A stretch of DNA of 64,000 nucleotides from Aestuariirhabdus sp049985285 (GTDB lineage Bacteria; Pseudomonadota; Gammaproteobacteria; Pseudomonadales; Aestuariirhabdaceae): NCBI RefSeq assembly GCF_049985285.1, contig NZ_JBNIEU010000004.1, forward strand, positions 62,001 to 126,000, read 5' to 3'. The notes beneath the pieces are model-generated. The model saw only the letters and a program-made list of their open reading frames with translations, was not told where the DNA came from and ran no database searches. The translations under genes and the position numbers were made by a program. This document shows positions 8,001 through 17,166 of the stretch, in pieces; position 1 is the stretch's first letter; every line of letters starts with the position of its first letter.

Positions 8001-9980
8001 TTAGAACGCGTATTTGATATTAACCGCTACGTTGTCGCGGTCAGTAATATCATTGGAACTACCGGCACCCTCAAAGCGAGTGTAGGAGATTCCACCGGAG
8101 AGCGAGCTCAGGTAATCCGCATTGAGCGCCAGGCTATACGCCGTTGCGCCTTCCATAAAGTTACCGGCACGGTGGGAGTTACCACTGATGTCATTGCTAT
8201 AAACAAACACCGGGCTCAGGTTGATGCCGGCAATAACATCGTTCCACTTACCCTGCAACACGGTGGTGGCACCGTACGCGGTACGGGTCAACTTCTTGGA
8301 GTGACGGGTATTGTCGCCTGCATTCTGTGCGGTGGAGTTCATAACATCGAGCTCCTTACCGGTCAGTTCGGGCAACCACTCGCCGGAAAACTCAACCACA
8401 CCGATCACGCGATCGAAGCTCATCATGGGTCCGAAGTTGTGGATCGCATTGAGGTTCCAGTTGACGGTTTCCGTTTTTACCCAGTTATTAACGGTATCAC
8501 CGACACAGACATCCCCCAACAGATTCTCTGCAACACCGGTATTGCCATTGGCCACGTTCAGGTTGGCGCAGTCGCTACTGGTGCCACCAAAGAAACTGGA
8601 CGCATTGGCCACTACAGAGCCGAGCAGGTCATCCTCATGGTAAGCGAAGATCGAGTTATTGGGTCGGTAGGCCATATCGCCCGATACGGACGTATCGCCA
8701 ATAAGCGTCGTAAAGCTGACCCCGAAGGTATCAACATTTTCTACGTACTCGCGGTAGGCGTTAACGCTCTGCATTACGTCGAGGGTTCCAAAACCACCTG
8801 CCGCTTGAAACGCCGGGTTAGCTGGATTAACTACGCAAGCACCTCCTTGCAGTGCGCTACACATATTGAATATATCGGTACCCGCATAGTCACTCAAATT
8901 CGCCGAGATCAGCGGGGTCTTGTTGTGGTAGTTGATGTAGTAAAGTCCGAACTCCGTCTCATTAAGCTCTTCGGCGACATAGCGCAAAGCAACACCGTAC
9001 TGGCCACTATCGCTCGCCTCATCGTCATTGACGATCTGTCCAAAGTTGGCCCAGGCACCATTATTTAGTGTATTACCATCAATATTAAGAGAACCGTTGC
9101 TGATAAACGGATCGACAGCAGCGCTTGCTCCACCCAAATAGGCGCCAAACAACCCCTCTAGCGGCGATCCCTGCACATCCTGCCAGATCAGGTTTCCTTC
9201 ACCACCGGGGGCAAAAAGGTCCGTCGTGCTGAAGTAGGTGCCCACGGGGTTCTGGCGAGTTTCGTTCCACTCCCACTGAGCAAAGGCTTCGACGCTCAGG
9301 GTATCGGTAAGCCCCAGATTGGCGTAGAGCATACCAGCGGGTAGCAAGGCATCCTTGACTTCGGAGCCGGGCAGGTTAAAGGCGTTGCCATCGAGGGCAT
9401 TGATGCTATTGACGCCTTCGCGGTAGAAGATCCCCTCTCCCCAGCTGATGACCTGCTTTCCGAATCGAACACTCAGGGGCATCTCGTCTTTGCCCAGGTA
9501 AAAGTTACCGTAAACAAACGCATCCATAAATTCGGTGCGGGAACCGGAGTAGTCCTTGGCCTTGTCGCTGTATTTGCGTCCGTAGCCGCTGGGCTGGTAG
9601 GCCAGGTCACCGCTGTCATTTTTCTTGTCCATGATCTCGCTGTCGTAGTACCCGCGAGCCCGCACAAAAGCGCCGTAATCCTGATAGTTCACTTCCATTT
9701 CGGTATTGAACTTGTACACCGAAGACACCAACCCTGTGTCAAAGTTGCGATTACCGTCGTTGCTGTTAACGCCGCTGTTATCGATATTGGTGTTACGGCT
9801 TTCGACACGCCACATCGCGCCATAAGCGAGGGTCGTATCGACCGAGCCGGTGACTTCACCGTCCGCAAAATCAAACTGGATCGCCTGGGCCGGTAGCGCG
9901 GCCATGAGGCCGGCGAGAGCAAAACCCGCTTTGGCCGGGGCAAGGCGCAAAGACAGTAGATGGCTGTTCTTGGTGTTCAT
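8001..9980 (-). CDS. DUF1302 family outer-membrane beta-barrel protein
   Basis: 659 residues. ATG has a GGAG ribosome site 7 bases upstream. The signal peptide spans residues 1-33 (cleavage-like AQA-IQ). The mature start FDFADGEVTGSVDTTLAYG is the family hallmark, the body alternates short amphipathic strands with Gly/Asn/Asp-rich turns, and the last residue is Phe in an aromatic-alternating tail (VAVNIKYAF), the sorting signal of outer-membrane barrels. It is first in the unit with DUF1329. A passive or facilitated channel for hydrophobic compounds across the outer membrane is a reasonable inference; no ligand can be read from sequence. Confidence 0.9.
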   Translation of the reverse strand: MNTKNSHLLSLRLAPAKAGFALAGLMAALPAQAIQFDFADGEVTGSVDTTLAYGAMWRVESRNTNIDNSGVNSNDGNRNFDTGLVSSVYKFNTEMEVNYQDYGAFVRARGYYDSEIMDKKNDSGDLAYQPSGYGRKYSDKAKDYSGSRTEFMDAFVYGNFYLGKDEMPLSVRFGKQVISWGEGIFYREGVNSINALDGNAFNLPGSEVKDALLPAGMLYANLGLTDTLSVEAFAQWEWNETRQNPVGTYFSTTDLFAPGGEGNLIWQDVQGSPLEGLFGAYLGGASAAVDPFISNGSLNIDGNTLNNGAWANFGQIVNDDEASDSGQYGVALRYVAEELNETEFGLYYINYHNKTPLISANLSDYAGTDIFNMCSALQGGACVVNPANPAFQAAGGFGTLDVMQSVNAYREYVENVDTFGVSFTTLIGDTSVSGDMAYRPNNSIFAYHEDDLLGSVVANASSFFGGTSSDCANLNVANGNTGVAENLLGDVCVGDTVNNWVKTETVNWNLNAIHNFGPMMSFDRVIGVVEFSGEWLPELTGKELDVMNSTAQNAGDNTRHSKKLTRTAYGATTVLQGKWNDVIAGINLSPVFVYSNDISGNSHRAGNFMEGATAYSLALNADYLSSLSGGISYTRFEGAGSSNDITDRDNVAVNIKYAF

Positions 9981-10588
9981 TGACTACTCCGTGAATAGTT
10001 CGTTTTTAGTGTTGTATGTTATTGCTGCGCCCCAAAACCGGGTCTATTGCAACCTGTCGATGGATATCTTCTCTCGACACCCTGCTCCGGTTTTCAAGTG
10101 AGACGCCAACCTTTCTAATGAAGGCTTTTGCATTCGACCCGAAATAGGGAGCAATTAAGATACCAACTATTCAATCTTCAGGCGCACAAGCAGAACATCC
10201 GTTCCAAAAACGCGCTCTCGTGCTGTTGGTGCATAACCGCCCTTTTGTTTCAGCCGAAGCATAGGCATTGGCATCATACCTCGAATAATCGGTTTTAAAC
10301 AGACGTTTAATCGACTCGGAAGAATAATGCGTCATACACGAACAGCAGCGAAAGACAGGGCAAAAGAGCGCAAAAAGCGGAATCTTTGGTTTAAAAAACA
10401 ACCAAAACGAAAATGACAAATCCGGACAACCCAGCGACCGAGTGACTTAAATAGTCATTGCACAGGGAGCACCAAAGCCAGCAGGTAACACTTTATGGGA
10501 TGAGGTAACAGTCAGTTGCTGGGCCGGTAACACTCGAAGCCGCTTACAAACGCTAACAATCCCTCCCCATCGTCACCCTCACCCCGAA
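9981..10588. promoter_or_regulatory. regulatory region upstream of DUF1302
   Basis: About 600 bp between the MFS gene end and the DUF1302 start. On the minus strand a -10-like TATGAT (complement of 10273-10278) lies 16 bp from GTTTAA (complement of 10295-10300), which falls inside the inverted repeat at 10294-10310. The repeat therefore overlaps the likely -35, as expected for a repressor site. The leader from there to the ATG would be about 285 nt, unusually long. No convincing coding sequence was found. Confidence 0.5.
10294..10310. promoter_or_regulatory. inverted-repeat operator upstream of the DUF1302 unit
   Basis: TTTAAAC (10294-10300), AGAC, GTTTAA (10305-10310): the same half-sites and 4-bp spacer as at 6344-6361. 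It overlaps the presumed -35 of the DUF1302 promoter. Confidence 0.65.
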
Positions 10589-11785
10589 CTAGCTGGCCGT
10601 TACCCGATTCCCCACCAGCGCCACCCGCAAAGGGGCAGGATGCTGCGGCACATTGCATGCCAGCACCAAAGAGCCGACCGCCATCAGGGCCCCCACCAGA
10701 AATACGGCAGAGGGCGAGCTCAACCACATTATCCCAAACACCGCAGGTATCACGACCGCGGCTATATGGTTGATGGTAAATGCAACGCCCGCGGTTGACG
10801 CGATATCGGCCGGATCCGCAATTTTCTGGAAATAGGTTTTTATCGCAATCGCCAAAGCGAAAAACAGGTGATCGACCACGTAGAGGGTGCCAGCAAGCCA
10901 GGCTACCTCCACGAACGCATACCCGGTGAATACCAGGGTCAAACCGACGTACTCGATCACAAGCGCCCGACGCTCCCCTATTCGCCCGATAAGAGCGCCA
11001 ATGCGAGCAGCAAAAAAGAGGTTGAACAGATGATTGATAATAAACAACAGCGCGATCTCACCAACCCCATAACCAAACTTCTCCACCATCATAAACCCGG
11101 CGAAAACGACAAAAATCTGCCGCCGTGCTCCGCTCATAAAGGTGAGCGCGTAGTAAAGCCAGTAGCGCTGACGCAACACAAGATGCTTGTTTTGCAGGTG
11201 CGGCTGGGGAAACATCGGATAGGCCACCGCGCAAAATGCAACGATCACCAATGCCAGCCCACCCCCGACCAGATACATGCTGGCGTAGCCAAGCCCCAGC
11301 CATTCGCTCATCAGCCACACGAGGCTATAAACAAACAACGAACTGAACGAACCCACTGCGATTAACTGCCCCAGCACTCTGGGCGCTTCCCCCTTCTCCA
11401 ACCACTGCAGTGAGAGTGACGTCTTAACGGTTTCAAAATAGTGAAATCCGACCGACATCAACACCGTGGTGCAGTAGAGCCCGATCACCGATGGAAACCA
11501 GCCAGTGATTGCGACCCCCAGTCCCAACAGGGCCAGCGACAGAACGGCAAACTTCTGCTCACGCACCACCAGCAACACAAACACGGCAGTGAAGGCGAGA
11601 AAGCCCGGCACCTCGCGCAGGCTTTGTAGCAAACCTATCTCGGCGCCGTTGAAACCCGCCTGATCGATGACGAAGTTATTCAACAGCGTTTGCCAGGTGG
11701 CGAAGGCGAGCGGCGTGGCCATCGACATCAACACCAGCAAGCCAGTTGGGGTTTGCCAGTTTTCGCGTTTTAACCAACGACGCAT
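10589..11785 (-). CDS. major facilitator superfamily transporter
   Basis: 398 residues from the ATG at 11785, which has an AAGGA ribosome site 7 bases upstream; a longer reading frame (to 11875) lacks one and runs into the prp terminator. About twelve hydrophobic helices, a loop-2/3-like basic motif (VVREQK) and a central loop near residues 195-215 (HLQNKHLVLRQRYW) give the MFS layout. It has no recognisable substrate motif, and its best general description is an uncharacterised MFS permease. It lies downstream of the prp operon but is separated by a strong terminator and runs as its own unit. Substrate unknown; a link to propionate is not supported. Confidence 0.8.
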   Translation of the reverse strand: MRRWLKRENWQTPTGLLVLMSMATPLAFATWQTLLNNFVIDQAGFNGAEIGLLQSLREVPGFLAFTAVFVLLVVREQKFAVLSLALLGLGVAITGWFPSVIGLYCTTVLMSVGFHYFETVKTSLSLQWLEKGEAPRVLGQLIAVGSFSSLFVYSLVWLMSEWLGLGYASMYLVGGGLALVIVAFCAVAYPMFPQPHLQNKHLVLRQRYWLYYALTFMSGARRQIFVVFAGFMMVEKFGYGVGEIALLFIINHLFNLFFAARIGALIGRIGERRALVIEYVGLTLVFTGYAFVEVAWLAGTLYVVDHLFFALAIAIKTYFQKIADPADIASTAGVAFTINHIAAVVIPAVFGIMWLSSPSAVFLVGALMAVGSLVLACNVPQHPAPLRVALVGNRVTAS

Positions 11786-11863
11786 GGGTGATCCTTCGGG
11801 GTGGTAAAGAGTGCCGCCCAGTATACGCTGCCGACTCCTGCTGATACTACGCTGCAGCCCAAA

Positions 11864-11893
11864 CAAAAAAACCACGGCTCCGGGCCGTGGTTT
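11864..11893 (-). terminator. prp operon terminator
   Basis: Stem AAACCACGGC (11869-11878) and GCCGTGGTTT (11884-11893) around the 5-base loop TCCGG, followed on the minus strand by a T-tract (complement of 11864-11870). It lies about 28 bp after the prpF stop. Confidence 0.92.
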
Positions 11894-11920
11894 CTATTAT
11901 TGCGTCAAGGAGAGCTGCGG

Positions 11921-13099
11921 CTAAAACGCATCTCCTGGCACTCGCACCCACCCCTCCATCAAGACACGGGCACTGCGGCTCATCACGACCTTATTGACGG
12001 TCCAGTCTCCCCCGTTCTCAGAGGCTTCAGCCCCAACTTTCAGAGTCCCTGACGGATGGCCAAAGATGACGGCTTCACGCTCCCCACCACCGGCAGCCAG
12101 GTTAACCAGAGTTCCGGGGATGGTTGCCGCCGTGCCGATCGCAACCGCTGCAGTCCCCATCATCGCATGGTGTAGCTTACCCATCGACAGAGCGCGTACG
12201 TTGAGGTCAATCTCTGTCGCCGCGATCTGCTTACCGCTTGAAGAGACGTAGTCAGCAGCTGGCGCACAGAACGCCACCTTGGGGGTGTGTTGACGACCAG
12301 CCGCTTCAGATACATCGCTGATCAGCCCCATCTTCAACGCCCCGTAAGCGCGAATGGTTTCGAAACGCTCCAGTGCTGCCGGATCACCATTGATCGCGTC
12401 CTGCAGCTCGGTTCCGCCATAGCCGATATCGGCGGCATTAAGAAACACGGTAGGAATGCCGGCATTGATCATGGTTGCCTTGAAGGTTCCAACACCGGGC
12501 ACCTCCAGCTCATCGACCAGGTTGCCGGTAGGAAACATGGCGTCGGTCGCATCGACCGGGCTAATGAATTCAACCTGCACTTCCGCAGCAGGGAACGTCA
12601 CGCCATCGAGTTCAAAATCACCGGTTTCCTGCACCGCACCGTCAGTCATGGGCACCTGGGCGATAATCGTCTTTTTGATATTGGCCTGCCAGATACGAAC
12701 GGTAGCGATACCGTTTGCGGGAACTCGGCTAGCATCAACCAAACCCTGACTGATGGCAAATGCACCCACCGCCGCCGTCAGGTTGCCGCAGTTACCACTC
12801 CAGTCAACAAAAGGTTTGTCGATGGAGACCTGCCCAAACAGATAGTCGACATCATGATTCGGTTGGCTGGTTTTGGAAAGGATCACCGTTTTGCTGGTAC
12901 TGGAGGTCGCCCCTCCCATTCCATCGGTCTGCTTACCATAGGGATCAGGGCTACCGATGACCCGCAACAGCAGGCTATCCCGCGCTGCGCCCGGAGTCTG
13001 GGCAGACTCGGGAAGGTCAGCTAGATTAAAAAAAACACCCTTGCTGGTGCCGCCACGAATGTAAGTAGCAGGAATTTTGATCTGGGGTACGTGGGCCAT
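11921..13099 (-). CDS. prpF: PrpF, 2-methylaconitate isomerase (AcnD accessory protein)
   Basis: 392 residues. The N-terminus KIPATYIRGGTSKGVFF is the diagnostic PrpF start, and the diaminopimelate-epimerase-like fold carries DWSGNCGN near residue 90 and the GTAA/GTLVNLAAGGG regions near the C-terminus. PrpF isomerises the methylaconitate isomer made by AcnD so that aconitase can rehydrate it to 2-methylisocitrate in the cytoplasm. It is the last gene of the gntR-prpB-prpC-acnD-prpF operon, 155 bp after acnD with a hairpin between, and is followed by a strong terminator. Confidence 0.96.
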   Translation of the reverse strand: MAHVPQIKIPATYIRGGTSKGVFFNLADLPESAQTPGAARDSLLLRVIGSPDPYGKQTDGMGGATSSTSKTVILSKTSQPNHDVDYLFGQVSIDKPFVDWSGNCGNLTAAVGAFAISQGLVDASRVPANGIATVRIWQANIKKTIIAQVPMTDGAVQETGDFELDGVTFPAAEVQVEFISPVDATDAMFPTGNLVDELEVPGVGTFKATMINAGIPTVFLNAADIGYGGTELQDAINGDPAALERFETIRAYGALKMGLISDVSEAAGRQHTPKVAFCAPAADYVSSSGKQIAATEIDLNVRALSMGKLHHAMMGTAAVAIGTAATIPGTLVNLAAGGGEREAVIFGHPSGTLKVGAEASENGGDWTVNKVVMSRSARVLMEGWVRVPGDAF

Positions 13100-13212
13100 G
13101 GCTCTGTATCCTAATTTAAAACGGGAGTTGTCAAACTCGGTGAAATCATCATTAAGGCGCGTTTTGATCGCAATCTCATCGCTTTTACGAAGGCGATCAG
13201 GGTCTCAAGCGA

Positions 13213-13238
13213 CCCTGCCGGGAAGCTTCCCGGCAGGG
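13213..13238. repeat. 26-bp perfect palindrome between acnD and prpF
   Basis: CCCTGCCGGGAAG and its exact complement CTTCCCGGCAGGG are adjacent with no loop base. No T-run follows on the minus strand, so it is more likely an intercistronic RNA hairpin (partial terminator or 3'-end stabiliser) than a full terminator. Confidence 0.7.
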
Positions 13239-13254
13239 CTTATATCGTCCGCCC

Positions 13255-15864
13255 CTAGGCGTTGGCTTGCAGGAAATCCTGGGCAAACCGCTGCAATACA
13301 CCACCTGCACCGTAGACCTGCACCTCTTCGGCGGTATCCAGTCGGCAAGTCACGGGGATTTCGACCTTCTCCCCGTTGGCGCGAGTCATAACCACTGTCA
13401 GCTCACAGCGGGGGCTGATGTCACCGATCACGTCATAGGTTTCGGTGCCATCGATCCCATAGGTGTTACGGTTATCACCGGCTTTGAACTCCAGCGGCAA
13501 CACGCCCATACCCACCAGATTGGTGCGATGAATACGCTCAAACCCTTCGGCAACGATGGTCTCAACGCCCGCCAGGCGCACCCCTTTGGCGGCCCAGTCA
13601 CGGGAAGAACCCTGCCCATAATCGGCACCGGCAATAATGATCAGCGGCTGCTTGCGCTCCATGTAGGTCTCAATCGCTTCCCACATACGGCTCTCCTGGC
13701 CCTCTGGCTCGATCCGCGCCAATGAGCCCTGTTTTACCTTTCCCGCCTCATCGCGGCACATTTCATTCAACAGTTTCGGATTAGCGAAGGTCGCACGCTG
13801 CGCCGTCAAGTGGTCTCCACGGTGGGTCGCATAGGAGTTGAAGTCCTCTTCCGGCAGCCCCATCCTGGCACAGTATTCGCCCGCCGCACTGGATGCCTGG
13901 ATCGCATTGGAGGGTGACAGGTGGTCGGTGGTGATATTGTCACCCAGCACCGCCAACGGGCGCATGCCCTTCATCGTCCGCTCACCGGCCAACGCGCCTT
14001 CCCAATAGGGTGGACGGCGGATATAGGTAGTCTGCGGACGCCAGTCGTAGAGTGGGCTCGGGGATTTATCAACCGCCCCCAGGTCAAACATCGGGATATA
14101 GACCTGATTGAACTGCTCGGGCTTGACGCACTTGGCAACGATCCCGTCAATCTCTTCGTCGCTGGGCCAGATATCTTTCAGGGTGATCGGGTTTCCATCC
14201 TTATCGGTACCCAGGAGATCTTTCTCAATATCAAAGCGCATGGTGCCGGCGATGGCGTATGCAACTACCAACGGTGGAGAGGCAAGAAATGCCTGTTTGG
14301 CATAGGGGTGAATGCGGCCATCAAAGTTACGGTTACCGGATAGTACCGCCGTGGCGTAGAGATCACGATCGATAATCTCCTGCTGAATCACCGGGTCCAA
14401 TGCACCGCTCATGCCATTACAGGTTGTGCAGGCGTAGCCGACGATGCCGAAGCCCAGCTTCTCCATCTCGGGTAACAGGCCCGCTTCTTCCAGGTACAGC
14501 TTGGCCACCTTCGACCCCGGTGCAAACGACGACTTAACCCAGGGCTTGCGCACCAGACCCAGCTCGTTGGCTTTCTTCGCCACCAGACCCGCCGCAACCA
14601 CATTGCGCGGGTTGGAGGTATTGGTACAGGAGGTAATCGCAGCGATGATCACTGCACCGTCGGGCATCAGGCCTTCGGCCTCTTCAGCCTGAGCAGCCGC
14701 TAGCAGGTCGTCCCCTGCGATTCCTCGCTCGCTCAGAGCCGCAGTGGGCAGACGGCGGTGCGGGTTGGAGGGCCCGGCCATATTGCGGCACACGGTGGAA
14801 AGATCAAAGGTCAAGACACGCTCGTATTTCGCCTCAACCAGACTATCAGCCCACAGGCCCGTCGTTTTGGCATACTGCTCAACCAAGGCGACCTGCTCGG
14901 GCTCACGACCCGTCAGCTTCAGGTAATCGATGGTTTTCTCATCGATATAGAACATGCCGGCAGACGCGCCGTACTCGGGCGTCATATTGGAGATCGTAGC
15001 GCGGTCGCCAATGGTTAGCGCGGTCGCACCTTCACCGAAGAACTCCAGATAAGCGGAGACCACTTTTTCGTTACGCAGGAACTCGGTAATCGCCAACGCA
15101 ATATCCGTTGCGGTAATGCCCGGCTGCCGCTTTCCGGTCAGTTTGACGCCGATAATCTCAGGCAGACGCATCATGGAGGGACGGCCCAGCATGACAGTTT
15201 CCGCTTCCAGGCCGCCGACACCAATGGCGATCACTCCCAGGCAATCAACATGGGGGGTGTGGCTATCGGTACCCACACAGGTATCGGGATAGGCAACACC
15301 ATCACGGGCCTGAATCACCGGAGACATCTTTTCCAGATTGATCTGGTGCATGATGCCGTTGCCGGCCGGTATCACATCGACATTATCAAAGGCAGTTTTA
15401 CACCACTCAATAAAGTGGAAGCGATCATCGTTGCGCCGATCTTCGATATCACGGTTTTTCTGAAACGCGTCGGGATCGAAACCCGCCGCTTCAACGGCCA
15501 ACGAGTGGTCAACGATCAGCTGGGTCGGTACCACAGGGTTAACCTTGGAGGGGTCACCGCCTTGATCTGCGATGGCGTCGCGCAATCCGGCCAAATCTAC
15601 CAATGCGGTCTGGCCAAGAATATCGTGGCACACCACCCGTGCGGGATACCAGGGGAAATCCAGATCGCGCTTACCCTCTATCAGCTGCTTCAAAGAGGCA
15701 GTCAATGTGGCCGGATCACAACGGCGAACCAGTTGTTCGGCCAGCACACGCGAGGTATAGGGCAGCTGTTGGTAGGCACCGGGCTGGATCGCTTCGACAG
15801 CAGCACGGGTGTCGAAGTAGTCCAGTGTAGAGCCCGGTAATGGCTTACGATATTCAGTGTTCAT
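13255..15864 (-). CDS. acnD: AcnD, Fe/S-dependent 2-methylcitrate dehydratase
   Basis: 869 residues, ATG with GGAG 6 bases upstream. Aconitase-type protein with the three cluster cysteines visible: Cys in ITSCTNTSNP (about residue 410) and the pair in YACTTCNGMSG (about 477-480). GADYGQGSSRDWAAKG near residue 755 forms the C-terminal swivel-domain active site. The N-terminal MNTEYRKPLPGSTLDYFDTR distinguishes AcnD from AcnA. It dehydrates 2-methylcitrate to a methylaconitate isomer, which PrpF then handles; acnD and prpF together replace prpD. It lies between prpC and prpF. Confidence 0.96.
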   Translation of the reverse strand: MNTEYRKPLPGSTLDYFDTRAAVEAIQPGAYQQLPYTSRVLAEQLVRRCDPATLTASLKQLIEGKRDLDFPWYPARVVCHDILGQTALVDLAGLRDAIADQGGDPSKVNPVVPTQLIVDHSLAVEAAGFDPDAFQKNRDIEDRRNDDRFHFIEWCKTAFDNVDVIPAGNGIMHQINLEKMSPVIQARDGVAYPDTCVGTDSHTPHVDCLGVIAIGVGGLEAETVMLGRPSMMRLPEIIGVKLTGKRQPGITATDIALAITEFLRNEKVVSAYLEFFGEGATALTIGDRATISNMTPEYGASAGMFYIDEKTIDYLKLTGREPEQVALVEQYAKTTGLWADSLVEAKYERVLTFDLSTVCRNMAGPSNPHRRLPTAALSERGIAGDDLLAAAQAEEAEGLMPDGAVIIAAITSCTNTSNPRNVVAAGLVAKKANELGLVRKPWVKSSFAPGSKVAKLYLEEAGLLPEMEKLGFGIVGYACTTCNGMSGALDPVIQQEIIDRDLYATAVLSGNRNFDGRIHPYAKQAFLASPPLVVAYAIAGTMRFDIEKDLLGTDKDGNPITLKDIWPSDEEIDGIVAKCVKPEQFNQVYIPMFDLGAVDKSPSPLYDWRPQTTYIRRPPYWEGALAGERTMKGMRPLAVLGDNITTDHLSPSNAIQASSAAGEYCARMGLPEEDFNSYATHRGDHLTAQRATFANPKLLNEMCRDEAGKVKQGSLARIEPEGQESRMWEAIETYMERKQPLIIIAGADYGQGSSRDWAAKGVRLAGVETIVAEGFERIHRTNLVGMGVLPLEFKAGDNRNTYGIDGTETYDVIGDISPRCELTVVMTRANGEKVEIPVTCRLDTAEEVQVYGAGGVLQRFAQDFLQANA

Positions 15865-15961
15865 GGGTTACTCCACCGAGAGAGGTTGTGCAGGCGGGAC
15901 AGGTGTATTCACCTGCCCCGCGCTTGTTAAAGGCCTGTTAGGGCAACAAGGCCGTGATATA

Positions 15962-17089
15962 TCAGGCGCGATCTTCGATCGCCACCCAATCGCTACTCTC
16001 AGGGCCAACATAGTCAGCGCTGGGGCGAATAATGCGGTTGTTGGCACGCTGCTCCATAACGTGAGCAGTCCAGCCCGACGCACGGGAACAGACAAAAATC
16101 GGCGTAAATAACTTGGTGGGGATACCCATAAAGTGATACGCAGATGCATGGAAGAAATCAGCATTGCAGAACAGTTTTTTCTCACGCCACATCACCGCCT
16201 CGCAACGCTCGGAAACCGCATACAAAGAGGTATCACCCACATCAGCCGACAGCTTTTGCGACCAGCTTTTGATGACGGCGTTACGGGGGTCGGACTCCCG
16301 GTAGATCGCATGACCGAAGCCCATAATCTTATCCTTGCGTGCCAGCATGGCCATAATCTCAGACTCCGCCTCCTCGGCACTGCTCCAGTTCTCGATCATC
16401 TCCATCGCTGCCTCGTTGGCACCGCCGTGTAACGGGCCACGCAGGGAACCGATCGCTGCGGTCACGCATGAGTGGATATCAGAGAGTGTTGAAGCACACA
16501 CCCGGGCGGTGAAGGTCGATGCGTTAAACTCATGCTCGGCGTACAGAATCAGGGAGACGTTCATCACCTGGGCGTGCAACGCGTTGGGCTTTTCACCCCG
16601 CAGCATGTGCAAAAAGTGACCGCCAATCGACTCATCATCGGTTTCAGTTTCGATACGAACGCCGTCGTGGGAGAACCGATACCAGTAACAGATAATACTG
16701 GGGAACAGCGCCATCATACGATCGATATGATCGATCTGCTCGGAGAAATCCTGCTCGGTTTCGAGATTACCAAGCACAGAGCAACCGGTACGCATCACGT
16801 CCATTGGATGGGAATCCGCAGGAATCAACTCCAACGCTGACTTGAGGGCCTGGGGCAATCCACGCAGGCTCTTCAACTTGGCTACGTAAGCGTCCAGTTC
16901 AGTTTGATTGGGCAGCTTGCCGCGGGACAATAGGTAGGACACCTCTTCGAAGCGCGCCTTCTCTGCCAGCTCCACCATATCATAACCACGATAGGTCAGG
17001 CCGGATCCGGTCTGGCCCACGGTACACAGTGCTGTTTCACCCGCGGACTGCCCGCGCAGTCCTGCGCCACTCAATTTTTTATCACTCAT
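15962..17089 (-). CDS. prpC: 2-methylcitrate synthase
   Basis: 375 residues from the ATG at 17089, which has AGGAGA 7 bases upstream; a longer frame (to 17122) has no ribosome site. Citrate-synthase fold with LTYRGYDMVELAE near the N-terminus and the active-site His regions HEFNASTFTARV, GPLHGGANEAAM and GFGHAIYRESDPR, the last with the arginine that binds oxaloacetate. It condenses propionyl-CoA with oxaloacetate. Length and position in the prp operon separate it from the TCA-cycle gltA product (about 430 residues). It is 77 bp after prpB, same strand. Confidence 0.96.
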   Translation of the reverse strand: MSDKKLSGAGLRGQSAGETALCTVGQTGSGLTYRGYDMVELAEKARFEEVSYLLSRGKLPNQTELDAYVAKLKSLRGLPQALKSALELIPADSHPMDVMRTGCSVLGNLETEQDFSEQIDHIDRMMALFPSIICYWYRFSHDGVRIETETDDESIGGHFLHMLRGEKPNALHAQVMNVSLILYAEHEFNASTFTARVCASTLSDIHSCVTAAIGSLRGPLHGGANEAAMEMIENWSSAEEAESEIMAMLARKDKIMGFGHAIYRESDPRNAVIKSWSQKLSADVGDTSLYAVSERCEAVMWREKKLFCNADFFHASAYHFMGIPTKLFTPIFVCSRASGWTAHVMEQRANNRIIRPSADYVGPESSDWVAIEDRA

Positions 17090-17166
17090 CGCTTTCTCCT
17101 CTGTCTTACCCCACTGCCGCAACTCGGATCTACAGCAGTAGCTATGTTCTAGTTTTTTGGTCGCTG

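Noticed and set aside
7989..9068. 359-codon open frame on the plus strand, opposite the DUF1302 gene
   Set aside because: Antisense shadow: no ribosome site, no recognisable domain, while the minus strand has a signal peptide, family motifs and a barrel C-terminus.
10171..10419. 82-codon minus-strand frame in the DUF1302 upstream region
   Set aside because: Phe/Cys-rich translation, no ribosome site, and it contains the operator and likely promoter.
10589..11785. MFS gene as a propionate or methylcitrate transporter of the prp operon
   Set aside because: A strong terminator separates it from prpF, it has its own ribosome site, and no substrate motif supports the link.
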